A stretch of DNA of 64,000 bases from Mycetocola spongiae (GCF_020424085.1 NZ_CP080203.1:434001-498000), one strand, 5' to 3'; shown: positions 48,843 through 57,974, numbered from the stretch's first letter. The notes: generated by a model from the letters alone, not told the origin. Numbers and translations are program-made.

Positions 48843-49157
48843 GCGGCAAATCCTTAACTGGTGACGCGGCGCGGCGCACCCGGGGGTGGGCCGGCCGGGG
48901 GACGGGCGGTAATCCGCGGCAGTGGCTGTGCCGCGTTGCTTGATCCTGGGGCATCACAAACCTCCGCGGCAACCCCTCCGCGTCACCGCTAGAAACGCAA
49001 CGTCACGAACGGAAATGTGGCGGTTAATCGGGGGTTTGTCATGAAACGAAATCCGTGTACACACACCGTCACGACACTTCTATTTGGCCATCGCGGTGTG
49101 CAGACTATGGGGTATTCCCGGCGCATCAGGCGCACCCCAACAGCACAGGAGAACCCC
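48843..49157. other. Divergent regulatory region between metN and second metQ
   Basis: The region has a hairpin CGCGGCA/TGCCGCG (about 48914-48935) and two CCTCCGCG repeats. On the minus strand GGAGG (48961-48965) precedes an ATG at 48954 whose frame runs into metN in another register, a possible upstream ORF. I could not fit a SAM-I or SAM-IV riboswitch core. Promoters for both directions must lie here. Confidence 0.5.
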
Positions 49158-50174
49158 ATGGCCACACAAAACGACCCACATCAGAACACCCCCGATACCT
49201 CCACCCAGGTCGAGGATGCGGTGAACTCCGCCCTCGGCAAACGCCGCGGCCAGCGCCGCCGCCTCGCCCTGATCGGCGGCATCGCCGCGGCCTCGCTGAT
49301 CGCGGTGGGGGCCGTGGCCACGGTGCTCGCGATCAGCGCCCGCCCCGATGCCCAGGCCGCCGAGCCGGCCGCGCAACCGCGCCAGGAGATCACCCTGGGT
49401 GTGGGAGACGTCACGCCCACCTGGGATGCCTTTGTGAAGGTGGCCGATCGCGATTACAACATCGGGGTGAAGCTCCAGGTGTTTAGCGATTGGAACCTGC
49501 CCAATGAGGCGCTGGCCAATGGCGAGATCGACGCCAATGCCTTCCAGCACGTCCTGTTCCTCTCCCAGTACAACGTGTCCAGCGGCCACGACCTGAAGCC
49601 CGTGGGCGTCACCAGCCTCGGCACGCTGGGCCTGTATTCCGCCCAGGCCACCACGATCGGGGATATCGCCGAGGGTGGCAAGATCCTGGTGCCCAATGAC
49701 CCCACCAACCAGGGCCGCGCGCTGCGCTTCCTGGAGGCGCAGAAGCTCATCTCGCTGGATGCCGATGCCGGCCTCTTTGCCGGTATCGAGGACATCACCA
49801 CAAACCCGCACTCCTATGAGTTTGTGCCGCTGGTGGCCCAGCAGATCCCCACCTCGCTGCCGGATGCCGCGGCAGCCGTGAGCTATCAGTCCACCGCGGT
49901 GAAGGCCGGAATCCCCGCCGATAGTGTGCTGGTCACCGATGCCGACCTGGTACACACCCCCGCCTATCTGCCGTATCAGGCCGTATTTGCCGCCCAGGCC
50001 AAGGATGCCAACCTGCCCGTCTGGGCCGACCTCGAAAAGGCCTATCACTCGGATGAGGTTGTGGCCGCCTATCACCTGGAGAACGAGGGCCGCGGCGCGA
50101 TCAGCCAGGCGAGCCTGCCCGATGTCCTGCGTGTGCAGGCCGAGACCGAGAAGTACCTGCGCGAACAGAAATAA
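49158..50174 (+). CDS. MetQ-like binding protein with membrane anchor instead of lipobox
   Basis: The 338-residue protein has a polar N-terminus (1-35), one transmembrane helix (about 36-56) without any cysteine, and then a MetQ/NlpA domain with SDWNLPNEALANGEIDANAFQH and PNDPTNQGRALRFLEA. It is therefore tethered by a helix, not lipid. ATG 49158 is preceded by AGGAGA; the longer frame from 49017 would cover the promoter. It faces metNIQ and leads a monooxygenase gene, so it may feed the same transporter with a different sulfur substrate (inference). Confidence 0.88.
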   Translation: MATQNDPHQNTPDTSTQVEDAVNSALGKRRGQRRRLALIGGIAAASLIAVGAVATVLAISARPDAQAAEPAAQPRQEITLGVGDVTPTWDAFVKVADRDYNIGVKLQVFSDWNLPNEALANGEIDANAFQHVLFLSQYNVSSGHDLKPVGVTSLGTLGLYSAQATTIGDIAEGGKILVPNDPTNQGRALRFLEAQKLISLDADAGLFAGIEDITTNPHSYEFVPLVAQQIPTSLPDAAAAVSYQSTAVKAGIPADSVLVTDADLVHTPAYLPYQAVFAAQAKDANLPVWADLEKAYHSDEVVAAYHLENEGRGAISQASLPDVLRVQAETEKYLREQK

Positions 50175-50216
50175 CCCGGCACGCCGCCCCCACCGCATCA
50201 AACAAAGGAACCACGC

Positions 50217-51470
50217 ATGACCATCACCACAGCAGCCCCGGATATCAACCTCTCCGACCGCCTCCCGGAGACCCTCGCGGAGATCCGCGCGCGCTTCGCC
50301 CCGATCTTTGAGCGCATCGCGCGGGGTGCCGTGCACCGCGAACGCGAACGCGAACTCCCGTTTGAGGCCGTGCGCGAACTGCGCGAGGCCGGGTTTGGGG
50401 CGCTGCGTCTCCCCGTGGAATACGGGGGAGCGGGCCTGCGGCTCGGCGAGCTTTTTGACCTGCTGATCGACCTGGGGGCGGCGGATTCCAATCTTCCGCA
50501 GCTGCTGCGCGGCCATATCGCCTTTATCGAGACATGGCTGGTACAGCCCGAATCGCCGCGCCGGCGGGAATGGTTCCAGGCCATCGGCCGCCGCGAGATT
50601 CTCTTCGGAAACGCGCAGGCCGAACGCGGAGCCACCTCGGATCAGCAGACGGAGATCACCGAGGTCGGGGGAGCGCTCGCGGTCACCGGCACCAAGTATT
50701 ACAGCACCGGCACGCTGTTTGCCGATTGGATCTGGTCGGCCGCGCGTTTCCGCGGACGCCCCGTGGCGTTTGCGATTCGCGCCGATACCCCGGGGATTAC
50801 CCGCATCGATGACTGGGACGGATTTGGGCAGCGACTCACCGGCAGCGGCACCACGATCTACGACGGCGCGCGCGTGGATCCGGAAAATATTCTGGACTGG
50901 GACGAGAGCGCCGAATCCCGCCCCACGGCCTATACCACGGGGCTCTATCAGGCGATCCTGCTGGCGAGCCTGGCCGGGATTTCCCGCGCCACCAAGACCG
51001 AGGCGATAGATTTTGTGCGGCCGCGCACGCGCACATTTGGGAAGCCCGGCAGCGCCCACCCGCGCGAGGACGTCCTGGTGCAGTCGGTGATTGGCGAGGT
51101 AGCGAGCCTCAATTTTGTGGTGGAATCGGCGGTGCGTGCGGCAATCGCCGGACTCGAGGCCGCGGATGCCCCGCGCGCCGAGGGCATCGTGCCCACCGAG
51201 GCCGCCTATGAGCGGGCGCTGATCGGGGTATTTGAGGCGCAGCAGGTTGTTATTGAGCTGACCCTGCGTGCCACCACGCGCCTATTTGAGGTGGGTGGGG
51301 CCTCGGCCACCGCGCAGGGGCGCGCGCTGGACCGGCTGTGGCGCAATGCGCGCACGATCTCCTCGCATAACCCCGCGATTCATCGCGCGGCGGCGCTCGG
51401 CGATCACTATCTCAATGGCACGGGGCTGAAATCCCCGATCCAGCTGGCACGCGAGGCCAGCGAGGCCTAG
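50217..51470 (+). CDS. Acyl-CoA-dehydrogenase-fold flavin monooxygenase (SfnB/DszC-like)
   Basis: The 417-residue protein has the three-domain ACAD fold with LPVEYGGAGL at the start, and ends with a SSHNPAIHRAAALGDHYLNG segment characteristic of flavin-dependent group D monooxygenases such as DszC and SfnB, where the catalytic base of true ACADs is missing. It probably uses reduced flavin and oxygen to oxidise an organosulfur compound. It follows the MetQ-like gene by 42 bp and is likely co-transcribed. Confidence 0.83.
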   Translation: MTITTAAPDINLSDRLPETLAEIRARFAPIFERIARGAVHRERERELPFEAVRELREAGFGALRLPVEYGGAGLRLGELFDLLIDLGAADSNLPQLLRGHIAFIETWLVQPESPRRREWFQAIGRREILFGNAQAERGATSDQQTEITEVGGALAVTGTKYYSTGTLFADWIWSAARFRGRPVAFAIRADTPGITRIDDWDGFGQRLTGSGTTIYDGARVDPENILDWDESAESRPTAYTTGLYQAILLASLAGISRATKTEAIDFVRPRTRTFGKPGSAHPREDVLVQSVIGEVASLNFVVESAVRAAIAGLEAADAPRAEGIVPTEAAYERALIGVFEAQQVVIELTLRATTRLFEVGGASATAQGRALDRLWRNARTISSHNPAIHRAAALGDHYLNGTGLKSPIQLAREASEA

Positions 51471-51555
51471 CCCGGCGTCTGCGCCTCGGCGGGTCGCGGG
51501 AGCTCCTCCCCGCGGCCCGCCGTTTTGGTGTGCGGGACCGCCCCTCGCGGGGCAG

Positions 51556-51621
51556 GCACGCAAGAGGGCCGGGGCCCGGCGAGAGAATCCTCTCGCCGGG
51601 CCCCGGCCCCGTTTTGCGTGC
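51556..51621. terminator. Very strong bidirectional terminator hairpin
   Basis: A perfect 20-bp stem (51566-51585 with 51590-51609, loop AATC) is enclosed by an outer 8-bp stem (51556-51563 with 51614-51621). It lies between the convergent monooxygenase genes. A TTTT run on the plus strand supports termination that way. Confidence 0.82.
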
Positions 51622-51623
51622 GC

Positions 51624-53006
51624 CTAGAGGTGTGCGCCCCCGCGGTAGCGCGCCGCGGGGTGGGTCTCGGGCAGGCGCGCCCGACCCTGGCCAAAGAGCC
51701 GCTCACGCAGCGTCTCGCCCGGGGTATAGTCCTCACGGATGCGTCCGCGCCGGCGCAGTTCCGGCATCACCAGCTCCGCGAAGTCGCGGGCGGTATCAAA
51801 GGAGTGATACTGGCGCAGGTTGATGCCGTCGATGCCCGCCTCGTCCAGCCAGGACTCGATCTCATCGGCCACCACATCGGGGGTGCCGGCCACAAAAAAG
51901 CGGCCCTCGCGTCCGTCCAGGATCTGATCCAGCACCGCACCGGCCGTGGCCTCGGGCTTCAGGCTGGCCAGATAGGGGTTATCGGTGGCCCCCGATTCCC
52001 GGATGATCCGCTCGATGGTGTATTCGCGCGGCCAGGCCGTGAGGTCAAAGGACACCCCGCGGTGGGCGAGGATGGCCTCGAGGGACTTATTCTCGTGGAA
52101 GTCCCGCAGCTTGCGCTCCACCTCGGCCTCGGTGCGACCCACGATCACCCCCGCCTGCACGATAAAACGCAGGTCATCGCCCGAGCGGCCATTGCGCCCG
52201 GCCGCCTCGCGCATACCCGCCGCATTCCGGCGGAAGTCCTCGGCCGTGGCCCCGCCGGTGAATACCACCTCGGAGTGTTTTCCGGCGAAATTGATTCCCG
52301 CGGGGGAGCCCGTGGCCTGGAAGAGCACCGGCGTGCGCTGCAGCGAGGGCTCGCTCAGGTGCGGGCCGGCCACCCGGAAGTGCTCACCCTCGTGGTTGAT
52401 ATAGCGCACGCGGGAGGGATCGGTATATACGCGATTCTCCCGGTCCCGGATCACCGCATCATCATCCCAGGAGCCCTCCCAGAGCTTATACAGCACGTCC
52501 AGATACTCATCGGCGATGGCATAGCGGGTATCGTGCGGGATCTCCGCGTCGAGGCCAAAATTGCGTGCAGCATTGGGGAGATAGGAGGTGACGATATTCC
52601 AGCCCACGCGTCCGCGCGTGAGGTGATCCAGGGTGCTCATCCGGCGCGCAAATGCAAACGGCGGCTCATAGCTGGTGGAGAAGGTCACACCAAAGCCCAG
52701 CCCGCTGGTCACCGCGGCCATCGCGGGAATCACCAGCAGGGGGTCGTTATTGGGGATCTGCATGCCCTCGCGCAGGGCCGTCTCGGGCCCGCCGCGGAAG
52801 ACGTCATAGGCGCCCACCACATCGGCGAGGAATATGCCGTCGAAGCGGGCATCCTCGAGGATCTGGGCGAGCTCGGTCCAATAACCTATGTCGTTATAGC
52901 GGTGTCGGTTATTGCCGGGCAGCTGCCACAGGCCGTGGCTGATATGGCTGACGCAGTTCATCTCAAATAGGTTGACGATCAGCTTTTTGGGTTCCGGGGT
53001 GGAAAT
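51624..53006 (-). CDS. LLM-class flavin-dependent monooxygenase (NtaA/DszA type), probable ATT start
   Basis: The 460-residue FMNH2-dependent oxygenase belongs to the NtaA/SnaA/DszA group: RYNDIGYWTELAQILE, ADVVGAYDVF and the LTRGRVGWNIVTSY flavin region. The family N-terminus KKLIVNLFEMNCVSHISHG is encoded upstream of the first ATG (52961). The only upstream codons before a stop are not ATG, GTG or TTG, but ATT at 53006 would give (M)STPEPKKLIVNLFEM. An intact N-terminus therefore needs this rare start. It is second in an operon with the aldo/keto reductase. Confidence 0.85.
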   Translation of the reverse strand: MSTPEPKKLIVNLFEMNCVSHISHGLWQLPGNNRHRYNDIGYWTELAQILEDARFDGIFLADVVGAYDVFRGGPETALREGMQIPNNDPLLVIPAMAAVTSGLGFGVTFSTSYEPPFAFARRMSTLDHLTRGRVGWNIVTSYLPNAARNFGLDAEIPHDTRYAIADEYLDVLYKLWEGSWDDDAVIRDRENRVYTDPSRVRYINHEGEHFRVAGPHLSEPSLQRTPVLFQATGSPAGINFAGKHSEVVFTGGATAEDFRRNAAGMREAAGRNGRSGDDLRFIVQAGVIVGRTEAEVERKLRDFHENKSLEAILAHRGVSFDLTAWPREYTIERIIRESGATDNPYLASLKPEATAGAVLDQILDGREGRFFVAGTPDVVADEIESWLDEAGIDGINLRQYHSFDTARDFAELVMPELRRRGRIREDYTPGETLRERLFGQGRARLPETHPAARYRGGAHL

Positions 53007-53037
53007 GGTGCTCTCGTTTCACTCGTAGGGATGGGAA

Positions 53038-54042
53038 TTATTCGCGGCCGCTGGAGATGGCCGCGGGCTGATGCGAGCGCGCGCCGGAGACCGTGGCATA
53101 GAGCCCGTCCAGCGTGCGCAGGTCCTCCGCGGGGAACTCCACGTCCAGCGCGGCCAGGTTGCTGTCCACGCGATCCGCGCGGCGCGTACCGGGAATCGGG
53201 ACGGTCGCGATGCCGGCCCGGCGGCCCGCGGCCCAGAGCCAGGCGAGCGCGACACTCGCGGGGGAGGTCTCCAGGCGCTCGGCGATATCACGCACCGCCG
53301 TGACGATGCCCAGATTGGCGGCCAGAAGCTCCTCGCTATAGCGCGGGAAGCGCGAGCGCAGGTCGTCCGCGGGCACACCATCGGCGGGCACCGCCCCGGC
53401 CAAAAATCCGCGGCCGAGCGGGGAATAGGGCACAAAGCCCACCCCCAGCCGCGCCGCGGTGGGGATCACCGCGGCCTCGACATCGCGGCTCCAGAGCGAC
53501 CATTCGCTCTGCACCGCCGCAATCGGGGCGATCGCCGCCGCCCGTTCCAGCTCGGGGCCCGTAACCTCGGAGAGGCCAATATGGCGGATCAATCCCGCGC
53601 GGCGCAGCTCGGCCAGTGCCCCCACGGTTTCCTCGATCGGCACCCGGGTATCGACGCGGTGATAGTAGTAGAGGTCCACATAATCGGTGCCCAGCCGGGC
53701 GAGGCTGGCCTCCAGGCTCGCCCGCACATAGGGAGCGTCGCCGCGGGCGACGTGGCCCCCGGGATCCGGAGGGGAGAGCAGCCCAAATTTGGTGGCGAGG
53801 GTGACCCGCTCGCGGCGGCCCCGGATAAATCGCGCAAAGAGCTCCTCATTGCCGCCGTTGCCATAAATATTTGCGGTATCAAAGAGCGTGATGCCACGAT
53901 CCAGCGCATGCGCCAGGGTGCGCAGGGAATCCTCGGGATCGGCCTCACCATAGGTGCTGCTCAGGCCCATTCCGCCAAAGCCGAGTGGGGCCGAGTTCAG
54001 GCCGTCGCCGAGCAAAACGGAGGGGAGGGGGATCGCGGGCAT
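53038..54042 (-). CDS. Aldo/keto reductase
   Basis: The 334-residue NADPH-dependent reductase has the full tetrad D55, Y60 (FDTANIYG), K85 (ATKFG) and H128 (YYYHRVD). It could reduce aldehydes released by the adjacent monooxygenases (inference). AAGGAG stands close to ATG 54042. The monooxygenase gene follows after 31 bp. The 259 bp up to the second tRNA array contain no gene. Confidence 0.9.
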   Translation of the reverse strand: MPAIPLPSVLLGDGLNSAPLGFGGMGLSSTYGEADPEDSLRTLAHALDRGITLFDTANIYGNGGNEELFARFIRGRRERVTLATKFGLLSPPDPGGHVARGDAPYVRASLEASLARLGTDYVDLYYYHRVDTRVPIEETVGALAELRRAGLIRHIGLSEVTGPELERAAAIAPIAAVQSEWSLWSRDVEAAVIPTAARLGVGFVPYSPLGRGFLAGAVPADGVPADDLRSRFPRYSEELLAANLGIVTAVRDIAERLETSPASVALAWLWAAGRRAGIATVPIPGTRRADRVDSNLAALDVEFPAEDLRTLDGLYATVSGARSHQPAAISSGRE

Positions 54043-54301
54043 GGGACTCCTTAGGTCATGATGCAGCCCAGCTTAGGCTTCCGCGCGGGTCGCGGGCGCG
54101 GGGTACGTAACCCGGCGCAATACGCGCCGCCGCGGGCCCTCGACACGCCCGATCCCGGAAACGTGGCGCCCAAAATATTCCGCATGATTACGCGGTTTTT
54201 GGGGGGATTGCGGCGGAAAATGACGCAAAATATTCGCCGAATGAACAACCGCGCTCTGGTTTCCTGTAATCTATTGATGTAGCCGGAAACGGAAACAAAA
54301 T

Positions 54302-54373
54302 GCGGATGTGGCGCAGTGGTAGCGCATAACCTTGCCAAGGTTAGGGTCGCGAGTTCGAATCTCGTCATCCGCT
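54302..54373 (+). tRNA. tRNA-Gly(GCC), array copy 2
   Basis: Identical to the copy at 45821-45892, anticodon GCC, no encoded CCA. Confidence 0.96.
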
Positions 54374-54431
54374 CGAGTGTTGGGAAACGGTTCCTCGGAA
54401 TCGGTTGCGGCACGTGGTGAAAATCACATGC

Positions 54432-54505
54432 GGTGGCGTGGCCGAGAGGCGAGGCAGCGGCCTGCAAAGCCGTCCACACGGGTTCGAATCCCGTCGCCAC
54501 CTCCA
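54432..54505 (+). tRNA. tRNA-Cys(GCA), array copy 2
   Basis: Identical to the copy at 45947-46020 including encoded CCA, anticodon GCA. Confidence 0.96.
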
Positions 54506-54526
54506 CTTATATAACTAAATTTATTT

Positions 54527-54598
54527 GAGCGATTGGCGCAGCGGTAGCGCGCTTCCCTGACACGGAAGAGGTCGCTGGTTCGATCCCAGTATCGCTCA
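54527..54598 (+). tRNA. tRNA-Val(GAC), array copy 2
   Basis: Identical in its mature 72 nt to the copy at 46042, but followed by CCG instead of CCA, so the 3' end must be added after transcription. Confidence 0.95.
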
Positions 54599-54604
54599 CC
54601 GATA

Positions 54605-54630
54605 GGCCCCCGGATTCCGGGGGCCTTTTT
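54605..54630 (+). terminator. Intrinsic terminator of tRNA array 2
   Basis: GGCCCCCGG-ATT-CCGGGGGCC followed by TTTTT; the same layout as array 1 but different sequence. Confidence 0.92.
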
Positions 54631-54682
54631 GTGTGCCCTCCGGCCCCCGAAAACGGGGCGAAATATTCGCGCGCCGATACTA

Positions 54683-54710
54683 TTGCCCGCGCGGGCTTCG
54701 GCGCTATTAT
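54683..54710 (+). promoter_or_regulatory. Promoter of the ECF S component gene, leaderless
   Basis: TTGCCC (54683-54688), a 16-bp spacer and TATTAT (54705-54710) lie 7 bp before ATG 54718, which places the transcription start at or next to the A of the start codon. No Shine-Dalgarno is present. Confidence 0.65.
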
Positions 54711-54717
54711 TCGAGCT

Positions 54718-55320
54718 ATGACAGACCTGAGCGCCACTATTCGCACCTCCTCGCGGTTCCAGCCCCCGTGGACAATCTCCGTGCCCCTGATCGGCAAGGG
54801 TGTCCTGGGTGGGGTTCTTTATGGGCTGCTGGGCATCTTCAGCTATACGCTGCCCGGCACCGAGGACATCACCATTCGGCCCGCCATCGCCATCCTGGTC
54901 TTCCTGGGTATTCGGTTTGGGCCGCTCGTGGGTGGCCTCGCCGGGTTGATCGGTAATCCGATCGTGGATCTCTTCCAGGGCGATAACGTGCTCGTCTTCT
55001 GGGATTGGCACCTCGCCAATGCGCTGATTGGTGCACTGGCCGGTGTGGTGGCGTTTTATTTCCGCGAGCCCGAGGGCCCCAAGGTGCGCGCGGTGCGCCT
55101 GGCCGTGATCTCCATCATCTCGCTGGTATTTGGTTTTGCGCTGACGTTCCTGGATCTGCTGCGTGGGGTGGGCGCCTATGCCTGGTGGAGCGATGCGTAT
55201 CTGCCCGCCGTGGGCTGGAGCATCCTCGTCTGCGTGGTGCTCGTGCCGCTGCTGGACAGCGGGTGGCGGCCCAAGTCCGATGCCGCCCCGAAGGCCGCCG
55301 CGGCGAAGGACGCCCACTAG
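54718..55320 (+). CDS. ECF transporter S component
   Basis: The 200-residue protein has five or six transmembrane helices and a pattern seen in vitamin-type substrate-binding S components (ILVFLGIRFGPLVGGLAGLIGNPI). The vitamin cannot be named. No ECF A/A'/T genes are near, so it likely shares a distant energising module. It lies directly after the second tRNA array terminator. Confidence 0.75.
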   Translation: MTDLSATIRTSSRFQPPWTISVPLIGKGVLGGVLYGLLGIFSYTLPGTEDITIRPAIAILVFLGIRFGPLVGGLAGLIGNPIVDLFQGDNVLVFWDWHLANALIGALAGVVAFYFREPEGPKVRAVRLAVISIISLVFGFALTFLDLLRGVGAYAWWSDAYLPAVGWSILVCVVLVPLLDSGWRPKSDAAPKAAAAKDAH

Positions 55321-55403
55321 CGCAACACGGTTCGCGCGCGATGCCGGGTGCCGCTCCCAGCTACTAGACTGGCAGGGTCTTAATCAATAAAGGAGCACAC
55401 CCG

Positions 55404-57377
55404 GTGTCTGACGGATTCGAAAAATTTCCCGACCGCAACGTTGTCGCCATGCGCGTCAACGGTGAACTGAGGGATCTTGCCACGACGCTGAGCACTACCG
55501 ACGTGGCCGAGCCGGTCACGATCGACTCCGAGGACGGCCTGAATATCCTGCGCCACTCGGCCGCGCACGTGCTCGCCCAGGCGGTACAGAAGGTTAACCC
55601 CGATGCCAAGCTGGGCATCGGTCCGCCCGTGACCGACGGCTTCTATTATGACTTCGACGTCGCCGAGGCGTTTACGCCCGAGGACATGAAGTCGCTCCAG
55701 AAGGAAATGGAGCGCATCATCAAGCAGGGCCAGCGCTTTGTGCGCCGCGTCGTGACCGATGAGGAGGCTCTCGCCGAGCTCGCCGATGAGCCCTATAAAA
55801 TCGAGCTCATTGGGCTTAAGGGTGGTGCCGAGCACGGCGGCGATAACGAGTCCGTGGAGGTGGGGGCCGGCGAGCTCACCATCTACGATAATGTCGACCC
55901 CAAAACGGGCGAGACGGTCTGGAAAGACCTGTGCCGCGGCCCGCACCTGCCCAGCACCCGCCTGATCGGCAATGGCTTTGCGCTGATGCGCGTGGCGGCC
56001 GCCTATTGGCGCGGTTCGGAAAAGAATAAGCAGCTGCAGCGCATCTACGGCACGGCCTGGCCCACCAAGGACGAGCTGCGCGCGTATCAGCACCGCCTGG
56101 AGGAGGCCGCCAAGCGCGACCACCGCAAGCTGGGTGCCGAGATGGACCTCTTCAGCTTCCCCGATGAGATCGGCTCGGGCCTGCCCGTCTTCCACCCCAA
56201 GGGCGGCATCATCCGCCAGGAGATGGAAAACTACTCGCGCAAGCGTCATACCGAGTCCGGATATTCCTTCGTAAATACCCCGCATATCACCAAGGGTGAT
56301 CTGTTTATGACCAGCGGCCACCTGCAGTGGTACGCGGATGGCATGTTCCCGCCCATGCACCTCGATGAGGTATGCGACGAGCACGGCCACGTTACCCGCC
56401 AGGGTGCCGACTACTATCTCAAGCCGATGAACTGCCCGTTCCACAACCTGATCTTCCGCTCGCGCGGACGCAGCTACCGCGAATTGCCGCTGCGCCTCTT
56501 CGAGTTTGGGTCCGTCTATCGCTATGAGAAGTCGGGCACGCTCCAGGGGCTCACGCGCGTGCGCGGCATGACCCAGGACGATGCGCATATCTATGCCACG
56601 CCCGATCAGGTCAAGGACGAGCTCAGCAGCACGCTCAAGTTTGTGCTGGATCTGCTCAAGGATTACGGGCTGAACGACTTCTACCTCGAGCTGTCCACGC
56701 GCGATCCCGAGAGCGATAAGTTTGTGGGAAGCCCGCAGGCCTGGGAGGAGGCCACCGAGACCCTGCGTCAGGTGGCCGTGGAATCCGGGCTGGAACTGGT
56801 GCCGGACCCGGGTGGGGCCGCGTTCTACGGCCCGAAGATCTCCGTGCAGGCGCGCGATGCGATCGGTCGCACCTGGCAGATGTCCACGATTCAGCTCGAC
56901 TTTAACCTCCCCGAGCGCTTCGAGCTGGAATATACCGCTGCCGATGGCACCAAGCAGCGGCCCGTCATGATCCACCGCGCGCTCTTTGGGTCGATCGAGC
57001 GCTTCTTTGGTGTACTCCTGGAGCACTATGCCGGGGCTTTCCCGGTCTGGCTCGCGCCCGAGCAGGTTGTGGGTATCCCCGTGGCCGAGGAATATGCCGA
57101 GTATCTGGAGGAGATCTTCGACCGCCTGCGCCAGCGCGGCGTGCGCGCGCAAGTGGATCACAGCGATGACCGGATGCCCAAGAAGATCCGCACCCATACC
57201 AAGGCCAAGATTCCGTTCCAGCTCATCGCCGGGGAGGATGACCGCGCGGCGGGTGCCGTGAGCTTCCGGTTCCGCGACGGCAGCCAGCTCAACGGTGTGC
57301 CCGTGGACGAGGCCATCGCCCGGATCGTGGACGCCATCGAGACCCACGCCCAGGTCAGCACCGCATGGCAAGACTAA
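55404..57377 (+). CDS. thrS: Threonyl-tRNA synthetase
   Basis: The 657-residue class II synthetase charges tRNA-Thr. It has TGS, editing ([12 protein letters not shown] and the CRGPHLPST segment) and catalytic domains with the zinc-ligand Cys in MNCPFHN, motif 2 [13 protein letters not shown] and motif 3 [14 protein letters not shown], then an anticodon-binding domain. GTG 55404 follows AAAGGAG. The HIT gene overlaps its end by 13 bp. Confidence 0.97.
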   Translation: MSDGFEKFPDRNVVAMRVNGELRDLATTLSTTDVAEPVTIDSEDGLNILRHSAAHVLAQAVQKVNPDAKLGIGPPVTDGFYYDFDVAEAFTPEDMKSLQKEMERIIKQGQRFVRRVVTDEEALAELADEPYKIELIGLKGGAEHGGDNESVEVGAGELTIYDNVDPKTGETVWKDLCRGPHLPSTRLIGNGFALMRVAAAYWRGSEKNKQLQRIYGTAWPTKDELRAYQHRLEEAAKRDHRKLGAEMDLFSFPDEIGSGLPVFHPKGGIIRQEMENYSRKRHTESGYSFVNTPHITKGDLFMTSGHLQWYADGMFPPMHLDEVCDEHGHVTRQGADYYLKPMNCPFHNLIFRSRGRSYRELPLRLFEFGSVYRYEKSGTLQGLTRVRGMTQDDAHIYATPDQVKDELSSTLKFVLDLLKDYGLNDFYLELSTRDPESDKFVGSPQAWEEATETLRQVAVESGLELVPDPGGAAFYGPKISVQARDAIGRTWQMSTIQLDFNLPERFELEYTAADGTKQRPVMIHRALFGSIERFFGVLLEHYAGAFPVWLAPEQVVGIPVAEEYAEYLEEIFDRLRQRGVRAQVDHSDDRMPKKIRTHTKAKIPFQLIAGEDDRAAGAVSFRFRDGSQLNGVPVDEAIARIVDAIETHAQVSTAWQD

Positions 57378-57961
57378 CCCTCGACGATTATGAGGCCGAG
57401 CCGGGTGCCGAGAACACACCCGGCACGGCCTCGGCCGAGTCCAGCTTTGACCTGGTGGGGGTGCCGGACGAGTTCCAGCGCCTGTGGACGCCGCACCGGA
57501 TGGTCTATATCGAAAAGGGCCAGCAGCCCCGCGGGGATGACTGCCCGTTCTGTGTGGCCCCGTCCCTGGACGATGAGCAGGCGCTGATCGTGGCGCGCGG
57601 GAAGCATGCCTTTGTGCTGCTGAACCTATTCCCGTATAACAGCGGACACCTGCTGGTCTGCCCGTATCGCCATATCGCCACCTATGACCTGGCCACGCCC
57701 GAGGAGGTCGCCGAGATCGGCGCACTCACCCAGACGGCGATGCGCGTGATCACGCAGGTCTCCCGCAATGACGGCTTTAACCTGGGCATGAACCAGGGCG
57801 AGGTGGCCGGGGCGGGAATCGCCGCGCACCTGCACCAGCACGTGGTGCCGCGCTGGCGCTCGGATGCCAATTTTATGCCGATCATCGCAAAGACCAAGGC
57901 GCTCCCGCAGCTCCTGGGGGATGTGCGCGCGTCGATCGCGAATGCCTGGCCACAAGACTAG
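57365..57961 (+). CDS. HIT-domain protein
   Basis: The 198-residue nucleotide hydrolase or phosphorylase has the triad motif H155, H157, H159 (HLHQHV), and a zinc-type pair C60/C63 with H95. This is the actinobacterial family next to thrS, related to Ap4A phosphorylase Rv2613c of M. tuberculosis. Overlaps thrS, so translation is coupled. The pgsA/pimA genes that often follow in mycobacteria are not here. Confidence 0.92.
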   Translation: MARLTLDDYEAEPGAENTPGTASAESSFDLVGVPDEFQRLWTPHRMVYIEKGQQPRGDDCPFCVAPSLDDEQALIVARGKHAFVLLNLFPYNSGHLLVCPYRHIATYDLATPEEVAEIGALTQTAMRVITQVSRNDGFNLGMNQGEVAGAGIAAHLHQHVVPRWRSDANFMPIIAKTKALPQLLGDVRASIANAWPQD

Positions 57962-57974
57962 GCCCGCACTTTCC

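Larger units (their letters stand above)
54295..54600 (+). repeat. Direct repeat, copy 2 (tRNA Gly-Cys-Val array)
   Basis: Identical blocks 54295-54380 and 54432-54600 repeat copy 1 at 45814-46115 in the same orientation, 8.5 kb away. Identity stops at CACC, so CCA of the last tRNA is incomplete in this copy. Confidence 0.95.

Noticed and set aside
48843-49157. SAM riboswitch between metN and the second metQ
   Set aside because: GGCAACCC occurs, but the flanking helices of SAM-I or SAM-IV could not be fitted on either strand. A covariance-model search would decide.
54051-54506. 151-codon minus-strand frame through tRNA-Cys and tRNA-Gly
   Set aside because: Antisense reading of tRNA genes; common annotation artefact.
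45814-54600. Integrative element with tRNA attachment sites
   Set aside because: No integrase, excisionase or phage-like gene is present, and the repeats are whole tRNA genes rather than 3' ends.
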